Source: an uncultured Helicobacter sp.
Lineage (GTDB): Bacteria; Campylobacterota; Campylobacteria; Campylobacterales; Helicobacteraceae
Direction: 5' to 3'
Assembly: GCA_949298825.1 (NCBI GenBank)
Contig: CASFYB010000007.1
Location: forward strand, 62,001 to 126,000
DNA length: 64,000 nucleotides
Part shown: one piece after another, positions 39,185 through 47,515 of the stretch
Numbering within the stretch: position 1 is the first letter of the stretch
Layout of the letters: each line of letters begins with the position of its first letter
Notes under the pieces: generated by a model
What the model was told of the DNA's origin: nothing
Seen by the model: only the letters and a program-made list of their open reading frames with translations
The model's database searches: none
Program-made: the position numbers and the translations under genes

Positions 39185-39695
39185 GCATTCTACCTTGTAA
39201 ATTTTGAGAATCTAAAATCATATTAATCGCCTCTCGCACACATCCCTCCCCACCATTTCTAGTAAGTCTAATGTTTGCCCGATCTAAAAGGATAGTATCG
39301 GCATTTGCTGGAGTAAAGCTTATAGCACAAAGCTCAAAAAGTGGTAAATCATTTAAATCATCACCAATGCATGCGCACTCACAAGGCTGTATATTTAGCC
39401 TAGTAATCAAGTCCTTTGCTACCTCTGCTTTATTGCTAATGCCAAGATGTATTTCAGGAATGCCTAATTCCTTGCAGCGATATAAAACTGATTCTGCCTT
39501 GCGTCCAGAAATAACAGCAACCTTCCCTCCAAGTTTCTGCCAAGCTACAATCCCCAGTCCATCCTGAGTATGAAAGCTTTTGATCTCCTCACCATTATTA
39601 CCATAATAAAGCTTCCCATCTGTAAGCGTGCCATCAACATCTAAAAATAAAATCTTAATCTTGGCAAGCAAGGCTCTTAGATTCTCCACACACAC
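39165..39695 (-). CDS. kdsC: KdsC-type HAD phosphatase (Kdo 8-phosphate phosphatase)
   Basis: Releases Kdo from Kdo 8-phosphate, supplying WaaA and LPS synthesis. 176 residues; HAD motifs FLDVDGTLTDG, VISGRKAESV, the lysine in SNKAEVAKDL, and GDDLNDLPLF. The cap-less C0 form is typical of KdsC. Starts at a GTG after AAGGAG. Confidence 0.9.
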   Translation of the reverse strand: MCVENLRALLAKIKILFLDVDGTLTDGKLYYGNNGEEIKSFHTQDGLGIVAWQKLGGKVAVISGRKAESVLYRCKELGIPEIHLGISNKAEVAKDLITRLNIQPCECACIGDDLNDLPLFELCAISFTPANADTILLDRANIRLTRNGGEGCVREAINMILDSQNLQGRMLEYFKK

Positions 39696-39721
39696 TCCTT
39701 ATAGCGATAAATTATAACAGA

Positions 39722-40483
39722 TTAAATTTGCTCATAAATCAACTTTATGCACATGATCATACAGACACCAACAACAAGTGGCTTGATCAGTTTGCTACCT
39801 ATTTTAATAGCTAGACGTGCACCAAGAAAAGCCCCCATAAATTGTGCAAGTCCCATTAAGATTCCAAGCCCAAAAAGCACCTCTTTATTTAAAGCAAAAA
39901 TAATCAATGCAGCTATATTAGAACTAAAATTAAAAAACTTTGCCTTACCTAAAGCACTATAGAGTGGATTGCCCGCTAAGGCAATAAGGATAAAAATAAA
40001 AAAAGATCCCGTCCCTGCTCCAAAAAATCCATCATAAAACCCTACAATACTTAATAAAAAACATAGAGAAACCATGCCTATTTTTGGTTCTTTAGCAGAA
40101 TCTAGACGTGGGGAAAATAAAAAATACAAACCAAATAAGAATAAAAATAAAGGCACGATTTTTATCAAAAAAGCTGGGCTGAAAGTCAATACAAACAAGC
40201 TCCCAAGTATGGAAGCTACAAAAATAATAAAGGCTATTGGCAAACTTGCCTTAATATCCAAATGACCTTTTTTGTAAAATTGTACACTGGCAGATAAGCT
40301 ACCAAAGCAACTCTGAAGTTTATTTGTCCCTAAGGCTAAATGCGGAGGGATCCCTGCTAGCAAAAGCGCTGGGGTTGTAATCATACCTCCTCCACCAGCT
40401 ATAGAATCTACAAAACCAGCAACAAATGCCACAAGCATCAATACAAGATATAAATACCAATCAAGTCCAACAAAAAGCTCCAT
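39722..40483 (-). CDS. TSUP (TauE/SafE) family membrane transporter
   Basis: 253 residues, about eight membrane segments, with FVDSIAGGGGMITTPALLLA and GTNKLQSCFGSLSA in the first half and FYDGFFGAGTGSFF in the second, the internal repeat typical of the family. Members export or import sulfite, sulfonates or other organic anions; the substrate here is unknown. The ATG at 40483 with AGGTGAG is preferred to a TTG at 40501. Confidence 0.85.
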   Translation of the reverse strand: MELFVGLDWYLYLVLMLVAFVAGFVDSIAGGGGMITTPALLLAGIPPHLALGTNKLQSCFGSLSASVQFYKKGHLDIKASLPIAFIIFVASILGSLFVLTFSPAFLIKIVPLFLFLFGLYFLFSPRLDSAKEPKIGMVSLCFLLSIVGFYDGFFGAGTGSFFIFILIALAGNPLYSALGKAKFFNFSSNIAALIIFALNKEVLFGLGILMGLAQFMGAFLGARLAIKIGSKLIKPLVVGVCMIMCIKLIYEQI

Positions 40484-40533
40484 TTTCTCACCTACTAGCA
40501 AGGGCTCTATCCCTTATTTTAAACTACTTTTAG

Positions 40534-41490
40534 TCAATCTCGTAAAGTGATAGGATTGTCAATACCAAGCTTTTGGGCAAAATCATAAGCTTCATCCTCA
40601 CTTCTAAAACCCGTAATAAAAACTCTATAAATTGAAGAATCTTTTTTTACCACGACCTGGTAGTTCTCTCCAGCCTCTCTGCCAAAACGATCTTTAGCTT
40701 CATTAGCACCCTCTTCCTTTTTAAAGGCCCCTACCTGCAAGGAAAAGCCACCCCCCTCTACACTCTCTGCGCTCTCTCCTACCTTAAACTCTTTTTCTAG
40801 CTCATTTTTGGCAACTCTTTTAAATTTTTTCTCATAATTTTTAGCAACCACTCCGCCAAAACCAATCACTTCTAGCCTGACCTTTGCAGTCCCTTTATCT
40901 ACCATCGCTATATCATGAGCTGCTGCATTTGACAAATCTATAATCCTACCATCTACAAAAGGACCTCTATCATTAATACGCACAATAGTAATTTTGCCAT
41001 TTTCTTTGTTAGTTACTTTGACAATTGTATTCATAGGAAGAGTTTTGCTTGCCGCAGTATGAGCATGCATATTATAAGTTTCCCCATTACTGGTTTTTTT
41101 ATCATGAAAATTAGGTCCATACCAACTAGCAATACCATCAAAAATATCCCCAATATCAACACGACTTGGGTGATACCACTTACCAGCAATTTTATAAGGG
41201 CGCATCGTGGCCCTCTGGATGGCAGCTGATTCCCTCATGCCCACCATCATTGAAGAATCTTTTTCAAACAAATCAGCAGGTATATTACCACCCTCAAAGC
41301 CACTAGTATAATCACTTGGATACTGTGCAGCAAAATTTGATGTCATTTTGCCCCTATTGCTCCATTGGCCATAGTTTTCATACTCTTTAAAGTTGCCATT
41401 GCCTCCACGATACACACTCTGTGTCGCACAACCAGCAAACCATAAAATACATGCCACACCAAAATATATTGATGATCTTAAATTAAACAT
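40534..41490 (-). CDS. rlpA: RlpA-family lipoprotein (septal lytic transglycosylase) with SPOR domain
   Basis: 318 residues: lipobox WFAGC with C21, a double-psi beta-barrel (ASWYGPNFHDKKTSNGETY, MNTIVKVTNKENGKITIVRI, NDRGPFVDGRIIDLSNAAA) with the catalytic aspartate in NDRGPF, and a C-terminal SPOR domain (SLQVGAFKKEEGANEA...YRVFITGF) that binds denuded glycan strands at the septum. The start overlaps the mltD stop as TGATG. Confidence 0.93.
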   Translation of the reverse strand: MFNLRSSIYFGVACILWFAGCATQSVYRGGNGNFKEYENYGQWSNRGKMTSNFAAQYPSDYTSGFEGGNIPADLFEKDSSMMVGMRESAAIQRATMRPYKIAGKWYHPSRVDIGDIFDGIASWYGPNFHDKKTSNGETYNMHAHTAASKTLPMNTIVKVTNKENGKITIVRINDRGPFVDGRIIDLSNAAAHDIAMVDKGTAKVRLEVIGFGGVVAKNYEKKFKRVAKNELEKEFKVGESAESVEGGGFSLQVGAFKKEEGANEAKDRFGREAGENYQVVVKKDSSIYRVFITGFRSEDEAYDFAQKLGIDNPITLRD

Positions 41491-42602
41491 CAATAATTGC
41501 CCTTATTTGCAACCTTTTTATAATTATGGCGCATAATAGGGATTATAATCTTTTGTTTTGGTTTTAAAAACACCTTTTCCATCTGATTGGCCAGACGTAT
41601 ATCATCCATACTCACGCCATACTTCTTAGATAGGCCATATAGCGTATCTCCCTTTTTAATCTCATGAAGAACAAAGCTTCTATTGGCATTAGGATCAGGG
41701 ATATAAGCCTGTCTAAATCCTGAAAGCTTCTCATAAGGGATATAAACTGTATAATCACCTTTGCCGGGTGGGAGAAAGTCAAAACGGAATTGACGATTAT
41801 ATTTTTTTAGCTCTACTAGTGACATATCTAATTGTTGAGCTATATATTCTAGGGTTGTGCCTGCACCTATTTTAACCCCCACAATAGTATTGCTAGCACC
41901 TCTATTAAGCAGGTATTTTTTATTGCTTTCTTGAAATTTTTCATAGCTATTAAATGCCAATGACATCTCTAAAATCATCCGTATATAGCTACGAGTTTCC
42001 TGGGGCAAATATTTTTTCTCCTCATCTAAGAGCACTTCTATATCATTACTATTGGCCTTTTTTATGGCTGCTTTTAATCTCCCTAGACCACAGTTATAAG
42101 CCATAGCTGCTAAATACCACTCTCCAGTATGCTTATATAAATATCGTAGATACTTTGCTGCTGCCTGGGTGCTTTTAATAGGATCTCTGCGCTCATCTAA
42201 ATAATCATTGATTTTTAACCCTAGATCCTTTGCAGTCTTTGGCATGATCTGCCAAATCCCAGCAGCTTTTTTGGGACTATAAGCACGGACTGAAAAACCT
42301 GATTCTGCCATGGCTAGAAATAAAAACTCTTGCGGGATCCCAGCCTCTACCATAATAGATCTTAAAACAGGGATAAATGCATAGCCATTATCAAACTGCT
42401 CTAAAAAGAAATCCCATCTTGAATGCAAGCGATTGGGCGCTGTGACTGTCTTTTCTTGAAGCTTTGCTAAATAGCTACCTGAAACGCCAAAGGAATTAAG
42501 CACTCCTTCATTGTGTCTATCATAGGCCATACGATTAAAGTCTGCAAATAATACAGAAATACCCAAAAAAACACCGCAGCTTATTTTCAATATTTGCGTC
42601 AT
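41490..42602 (-). CDS. mltD: Membrane-bound lytic murein transglycosylase D-like, with LysM
   Basis: 370 residues: signal peptide (1 to about 21), SLT domain with the catalytic glutamate in MAESGFSVRAYSPKKAAG, IWQIMPKTAKDLGL and AYNCGLGRLKAA, and a C-terminal LysM (HEIKKGDTLYGLSKKYGVS). A YIAQQLDMSLVELKKYN segment at about 250 may be a second, weaker LysM. Cleaves glycan strands; in Helicobacter the counterpart (HP1572) is linked to flagellar passage or wall growth by some authors. AAGGAATTTT fixes the start. Confidence 0.92.
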   Translation of the reverse strand: MTQILKISCGVFLGISVLFADFNRMAYDRHNEGVLNSFGVSGSYLAKLQEKTVTAPNRLHSRWDFFLEQFDNGYAFIPVLRSIMVEAGIPQEFLFLAMAESGFSVRAYSPKKAAGIWQIMPKTAKDLGLKINDYLDERRDPIKSTQAAAKYLRYLYKHTGEWYLAAMAYNCGLGRLKAAIKKANSNDIEVLLDEEKKYLPQETRSYIRMILEMSLAFNSYEKFQESNKKYLLNRGASNTIVGVKIGAGTTLEYIAQQLDMSLVELKKYNRQFRFDFLPPGKGDYTVYIPYEKLSGFRQAYIPDPNANRSFVLHEIKKGDTLYGLSKKYGVSMDDIRLANQMEKVFLKPKQKIIIPIMRHNYKKVANKGNY

Positions 42603-42629
42603 AAAATTCCTTAAAATCAAAGCAGTATT

Positions 42630-43415
42630 TTACAAATTTTTACCTAAATTCAAGCTAAGGCCAAATAAATTTTGTGCATTTTGCGTGCTCTGCTTTTCTA
42701 AAAAATCCATAGGCCTTCTTAGTATCTCTCCCATCCTTTGAGCAATCAATGGGATAAAAGCTGATTCATTTCTCTCTCCTCGATGAGGCGTAGGAGCAAG
42801 ATAGGGCGCATCTGTTTCAAGTACAATCCTCTCTAAAGGAATAAGAGGCAGCACTTCCACTAAACGCCTAGCATTTTTAAAAGTACAAACCCCGCCAATA
42901 CCATAATAAAAACGCTCCTTAAAATCAAGCAAAATAGAATCTGCATTAAAGCAATGAAACACACCGCGCGCAGAAGGGAAGCAACGTAGAATTTCAGCAG
43001 TATCAAAACTTGCTTCCCTTACATGCAGGATTAATGGCAGATCATACTTGATAGATAGCTCAATTTGCTGGATAAATACCTCTTTTTGCCTTTGTTTATA
43101 CTCAAGCCTATATTCTTCTTCTGGTAAACGATAATAATCAAGCCCGCACTCCCCAACTGCAACGCACTTAGGATGAGAAAGATATTTTTCTAAATCCTCT
43201 ATGCTACCCTTTTGAAGATCATAGGGGTGGATTCCAGCAGCAAAATATATATCCTCATGACATTCAGCTAGTCTTATTGCTTCTTCTAGCTCCAAAGGAT
43301 CAGCACCAGGGATTATAAAACCAACTCCACCAGCCTCCCTCGCTCTAGCTATCACATCTTGCACATCATGAGCAAAAGCCTTATCATTAAGATGGCAGTG
43401 CGTATCCACCCACAT
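42630..43415 (-). CDS. tatD: TatD family metal-dependent hydrolase/DNase
   Basis: 261 residues, TIM barrel with metal ligands in WVDTHCHLND, GECGLDYYR, LILHVREA, FHCFNAD and ETDAPYLAP. Family members are 3'-5' DNases or RNases in repair. Begins behind GGAGTAAG and diverges from ribE. Confidence 0.9.
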   Translation of the reverse strand: MWVDTHCHLNDKAFAHDVQDVIARAREAGGVGFIIPGADPLELEEAIRLAECHEDIYFAAGIHPYDLQKGSIEDLEKYLSHPKCVAVGECGLDYYRLPEEEYRLEYKQRQKEVFIQQIELSIKYDLPLILHVREASFDTAEILRCFPSARGVFHCFNADSILLDFKERFYYGIGGVCTFKNARRLVEVLPLIPLERIVLETDAPYLAPTPHRGERNESAFIPLIAQRMGEILRRPMDFLEKQSTQNAQNLFGLSLNLGKNL

Positions 43416-43491
43416 TAGTCTTACTCCTTAAATTTTTAGCTAAGATTCTAGCCAAAAATCACAACCTAAGATCAAAGGAGCTCTATTTTCA

Positions 43492-44115
43492 ATGTTTAGC
43501 GGATTGGTGCGTGAGATTGCTAAAGTTATATCCCTAGATGGATCTATTTTACGCTTAAGGGCCAAATATATTCCAGAAATTGGTGATAGCATCGCAGTAA
43601 ATGGTGCTTGCCTAACTGTAATTGATATTTTTAAAGATGGATTTGCACTGGAGCTTAGCGCCCACACAAAAGAGCTTCTAGCCATAGAACGCCTCAAAGA
43701 TAGCGTGCATATCGAACCAGCACTAAGAGCAGATTCCAGATTAGATGGACACTTTGTGCAAGGGCATATTGACTTTATAGGAGTTATTACAGATATTAAA
43801 GTTTTTAAAAATCAAACCCATTTCCTAATCCAAGCACCAAAAAAAGCAATCACACTCTGTATCCCAAAAGGATCTATTTGCATAGATGGCATCAGCCTAA
43901 CAATCGCTGATGTAAAAGAGAATAGCTTTGAGCTTATTCTCATCCCACATACGATGCAAAATACACTTTTTGGCAGCTACAAAGTTGGTATGAAAGTGCA
44001 TATTGAAACTGATATGATCGTAAGAAGCATAGCCCATATGCTTAATAAACACAGCCCCTTAAATCAGCAAAATAATCTAGAGTGGCAAATAAATGATATG
44101 CTTATGAGCTACTAA
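43492..44115 (+). CDS. ribE: Riboflavin synthase alpha subunit
   Basis: Dismutates two 6,7-dimethyl-8-ribityllumazine into riboflavin and a recyclable pyrimidine. 207 residues with two lumazine-binding repeats: MFSGLVREIAKV...VNGACLTV and GHFVQGHIDFIG...IDGISLTIADV. AAGGAG lies upstream of the ATG. Same place next to flhX as in H. pylori. Confidence 0.95.
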   Translation: MFSGLVREIAKVISLDGSILRLRAKYIPEIGDSIAVNGACLTVIDIFKDGFALELSAHTKELLAIERLKDSVHIEPALRADSRLDGHFVQGHIDFIGVITDIKVFKNQTHFLIQAPKKAITLCIPKGSICIDGISLTIADVKENSFELILIPHTMQNTLFGSYKVGMKVHIETDMIVRSIAHMLNKHSPLNQQNNLEWQINDMLMSY

Positions 44116-44128
44116 ACTAAGGAATACA

Positions 44129-44392
44129 ATGCAAAAAGCAGCAGCACTTGCCTATGATCAAAAAAAAGATGCCGCACCTAAGGTTGTGGCCTCGGGCAAA
44201 GGAGCCATAGCACAAGCTATCATCACCAAAGCCAAAGAGTTTGATGTCCCCCTTTTTAGTAATGCTGCTTTGGTAGATTCTCTACTTGGCATTGAAATTG
44301 ATACTCAAATCCCTCAAGAACTATATGATGGAGTAGTCGAAGTTTTTATCTGGCTTTCTCAAATCGAGCAAAATGCTCAAGCTAGCAAATAA
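44129..44392 (+). CDS. flhX: FlhX, stand-alone FlhB C-terminal domain paralogue
   Basis: 87 residues that match the C-terminal cytoplasmic part of FlhB after its autocleavage site (AALAYDQKKDAAPKVVASGK, AKEFDVPLFSNAALVDSLLG, QELYDGVVEVFIWL). No membrane region and no NPTH site. In H. pylori, HP1575 is such a spare part that can stand in for the FlhB C-terminal fragment in the export switch. It lies 13 nt after ribE behind AAGGAA. Confidence 0.9.
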   Translation: MQKAAALAYDQKKDAAPKVVASGKGAIAQAIITKAKEFDVPLFSNAALVDSLLGIEIDTQIPQELYDGVVEVFIWLSQIEQNAQASK

Positions 44393-44393
44393 A

Positions 44394-45074
44394 CTAGCGC
44401 AAAACCCCAAATTGATTTAAGCTATTTAGCATCTCACAAGATGATCGCCCTCCATTTTGGCATTCTATCTCCCAATATTGCCTGGCTAAAGCAAAATATG
44501 CTAATGCCATATCATCATTTTGTTCTACCTTTCCATCACCATTTTGATAAATTAGCCCCAGATTAAAGCACCCTTCAGCGCTCTTTAGCGAGCAAGCTTT
44601 TTGATAATAAAGCACTGCACTCTTTGCATCCTTTGGTTGCCCCATGCCTTTATAATATAGATTCCCCAAAGCCAAGCAGGAATTCTTCTTTTCCTCATCA
44701 CACCCTTTAGAATACAGCTCTACTGCATTCTCACCCTTCTCTAATATTTGTTTAGAAAAACATCCAAAAGCATCATTATGCTTGCATGCATATTCATAAT
44801 ATTCCTGCGCTTTTGATAAATCTTGTAAAACCCCATGCCCTCGCTCAAACAAAGTCCCAAGTCCACTACAACCTAAATAATCTCCCATTTCACAAGCCTG
44901 CTGATAGGCCTTTTTAGCAACCAAATAATCCTTTTTTAAATAAGCATCCTTAGCTTTTTGCACGAGCATCCTACTCTGCTTACTACTCTTAGCCTCTAAA
45001 GTTTGCAAAACCCCTAATGTCAAAAACAAAACCCATATATTGCATAAAAAAAATATTTTCTTACACACAATCAT
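44394..45074 (-). CDS. Secreted Sel1-repeat (Hcp-like) cysteine-rich protein
   Basis: 226 residues: a signal peptide (LCNIWVLFLTLGVLQTLEA), then Sel1-type helical repeats with paired cysteines (ACEMGDYLGCSGLGTLF, ACKHNDAFGCF, GCDEEKKNSCLALGNLYYKG, ACSLKSAEGCFNLGLIYQNG). Such Helicobacter cysteine-rich proteins (HcpA and relatives) are periplasmic or secreted; some bind penicillin or stimulate host cells. The third repeat is shortened. Converges on flhX; only one base separates the stops. Confidence 0.85.
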   Translation of the reverse strand: MIVCKKIFFLCNIWVLFLTLGVLQTLEAKSSKQSRMLVQKAKDAYLKKDYLVAKKAYQQACEMGDYLGCSGLGTLFERGHGVLQDLSKAQEYYEYACKHNDAFGCFSKQILEKGENAVELYSKGCDEEKKNSCLALGNLYYKGMGQPKDAKSAVLYYQKACSLKSAEGCFNLGLIYQNGDGKVEQNDDMALAYFALARQYWEIECQNGGRSSCEMLNSLNQFGVLR

Positions 45075-45091
45075 CTAGCCACTCCCAAGAA

Positions 45092-46009
45092 TCATATTTT
45101 TGGCAACTGGATATTTGCTTTTTTTAAGCGCTCCTCTCTTTCTTGCTCCTGCTCTTTATATAAGAGAGCACAGGCCTTAGCTAATTCCCTAATCTTTAAA
45201 ATAAACTCTTGTCTTTGAGAAACAGAAATAGCCTTCCTAGCATCCAAAACATTGAAAAAATGCGAGCTTAAAATTGTAAAATCATAGGCTGGCAAAGGCA
45301 AAGAAGCCTCTAAGCATCTCTTTGCTTCATTTTGCATTTTGCTAAAAAGGTCTAAAAGCATCTTAGTATCTGCTACCTCAAAATGATATTTAGAAAATTC
45401 ATATTCACTCTCTAAATGAACATCCCCATAACTCATCATCTCACCTTGTGCATTCTCCCCCCAAGCGATATCCAAAATAGAATCCACACCCTGGATATAA
45501 GTGGCCAAACGTTCAATCCCATAGGTAATCTCAATGGCTACATTCTCACAAGCAATACCACCTACCTGCTGGAAATAAGTAAATTGCGTGATCTCCATCC
45601 CATCTAGCCAAACTTCCCATCCAAGCCCCCATGCTCCAAGTGTAGGCGATTCCCAATTATCTTCTACAAAGCGTACATCATGATCTTTAAGCTCTATACC
45701 CAAAAACTCCAAACTCTTCAAATACAAATCCTGGATATTTTCTGGACTTGGCTTAATTAGCACTTGAAATTGATAATAGCTGCCAAGACGATTTGGATTC
45801 TCCCCATATCTACCATCTGTAGGGCGGCGAGAAGGTGCGACATAGGCTACACTCCATGGCTTCTTATCCAAAGATCGTAAAAGAGTGGCTGGATGAAATG
45901 TCCCTGCACCTGCTGGCAAATCATAAGGCTGCAAAATAATGCATCCTTGCTTTTTCCAAAACTCCTGAAGTTTTAAGATAATATCTGAAAATGTACTCTT
46001 CATTGACAT
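45092..46009 (-). CDS. glyQ: Glycyl-tRNA synthetase alpha subunit
   Basis: Charges tRNA-Gly together with the beta subunit (glyS, not in this window). 305 residues with the class II catalytic core: [35 protein letters not shown] and [20 protein letters not shown]. Starts behind GAGAGGATGAG; an ATG two codons further in is possible. Confidence 0.96.
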   Translation of the reverse strand: MSMKSTFSDIILKLQEFWKKQGCIILQPYDLPAGAGTFHPATLLRSLDKKPWSVAYVAPSRRPTDGRYGENPNRLGSYYQFQVLIKPSPENIQDLYLKSLEFLGIELKDHDVRFVEDNWESPTLGAWGLGWEVWLDGMEITQFTYFQQVGGIACENVAIEITYGIERLATYIQGVDSILDIAWGENAQGEMMSYGDVHLESEYEFSKYHFEVADTKMLLDLFSKMQNEAKRCLEASLPLPAYDFTILSSHFFNVLDARKAISVSQRQEFILKIRELAKACALLYKEQEQEREERLKKANIQLPKI

Positions 46010-46038
46010 CTCATCCTCTCATAAGACAAATTCTGCTG

Positions 46039-46047
46039 ATTATAGCA
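46039..46047 (-). promoter_or_regulatory. Extended -10 promoter of glyQ
   Basis: The minus strand reads TGCTATAAT, a perfect extended -10 identical to the one before speA, 30 bp from the glyQ start. The rest of the 203-bp gap to serS is AT-rich, and a serS promoter near 46183 (TTAATATTTTG) is only a guess. Confidence 0.7.
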
Positions 46048-46212
46048 AATTTCCTAGCCTACACAAGTTACACTTCCCATAAACAACAAGCCATCAAGTA
46101 AGCTCTATAGCCAGATTTTATGATTTTAAAAACAGTCACTTTGATAGAGTTTTATTTTAAACTTTTTATTTATTGTGTTAATATTTTGTAACATTTTTTT
46201 AGGAGTGGCTAA

Positions 46213-47502
46213 ATGATTGATGTAAGAGTATTACTAAGCGACTTTGATGCCATAGCACAAAAACTAGCACTTAAAAAGGTAAGCCCTAATACTTTAAATG
46301 AGCTAAAAACACTTGCACAAAACTATAAAACTAGCAAACAAGACCTAGAAGCGCTTCAGGCTGAACAGAATCAGAAATCAAAACTATTTGGCACCCATAA
46401 AGCTCAAGGACAGGATATAAGCGAGCTTAAAAATGAACTAGATACCCTAAAAACCAAACTTGGCCATCAAGAAAAAATTGTCAATGAGGCTAAAAATGCT
46501 TTAGATACACTGCTTTTTTCTATCCCAAACACTCCTGATGAGACAACACCAGAAGGCGATGATGAAAATGACAATGTCGAACTAAAAAAAATCCTAACCC
46601 CAAGGGTATTTGATTTTGAGCCAAAAGAACATTGGCAACTAGCCCAACAAAATGGCTGGATTGACTTTGAACGTGGGGTAAAGCTGGCTAAAAGTCGCTT
46701 TTCTGTCCTTAGAGGCGAAGGTGCTAGAATCAATCGCGCCCTCATCAACTTCATGCTAGATGTCAATCAAAAAGCAGGCTTTGAGATGGTAGTCACCCCC
46801 GTGATAGTAAATGAAAAAATGCTCTTTGGCACAGGGCAACTACCAAAATTTGAAACTGATATGTTTCAAGTCAATGCCCAAACAGACCCTCTTTTTGAAG
46901 GAGGAGAAGATGAGAGTAAGGGACAAAACTTTTACCTCATCTCTACTTCTGAAATCACACTTACTAATCTCTATCATGATGAGATCTTACAAGAATCTGA
47001 ACTCCCCATCTTGCTTACTGCACAAACTCCATGCTTTCGCAAAGAAGCAGGTAGCGCAGGAAGAGATACTCGCGGGATGATCCGCCAGCATCAATTTGAC
47101 AAAGTCGAGCTAGTAGCCATCACCACACCAGAGCAAAGTCCTGCTATACAGCAAAAAATGATACAAACAGCCAGCTCCATTTTAACCCAACTAGAGCTTC
47201 CTCATCGTCTCATCCAGCTATGTGGTGGGGATCTAGGCTTTAGTGCTAGCAATACAGTTGATATTGAAGTATGGCTACCTGGACAAAATTGCTATAGAGA
47301 GATCAGCTCTGTTAGTAATTGTCAAGATTTTCAGGCACGTCGTGCAAAAATCCGCTATAAAAGCAATGGAAAAAATAGTCTTGTCCACACACTCAATGGA
47401 TCATCTCTAGCTGTAGGTAGGACACTCATTGCTATTATGGAAAACTATCAAAATAAAGATGGTTCTATTTCAATCCCAAATGCACTAAAACCCTATCTAT
47501 AA
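46213..47502 (+). CDS. serS: Seryl-tRNA synthetase
   Basis: 429 residues: an N-terminal long coiled-coil arm (about 25-105) that binds tRNA-Ser, then the class II core with motif 2 [17 protein letters not shown] and motif 3 [30 protein letters not shown] precedes the ATG. Heads a plus-strand operon of eight tightly spaced genes. Confidence 0.97.
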   Translation: MIDVRVLLSDFDAIAQKLALKKVSPNTLNELKTLAQNYKTSKQDLEALQAEQNQKSKLFGTHKAQGQDISELKNELDTLKTKLGHQEKIVNEAKNALDTLLFSIPNTPDETTPEGDDENDNVELKKILTPRVFDFEPKEHWQLAQQNGWIDFERGVKLAKSRFSVLRGEGARINRALINFMLDVNQKAGFEMVVTPVIVNEKMLFGTGQLPKFETDMFQVNAQTDPLFEGGEDESKGQNFYLISTSEITLTNLYHDEILQESELPILLTAQTPCFRKEAGSAGRDTRGMIRQHQFDKVELVAITTPEQSPAIQQKMIQTASSILTQLELPHRLIQLCGGDLGFSASNTVDIEVWLPGQNCYREISSVSNCQDFQARRAKIRYKSNGKNSLVHTLNGSSLAVGRTLIAIMENYQNKDGSISIPNALKPYL

Positions 47503-47515
47503 AGGTCAGATTTAG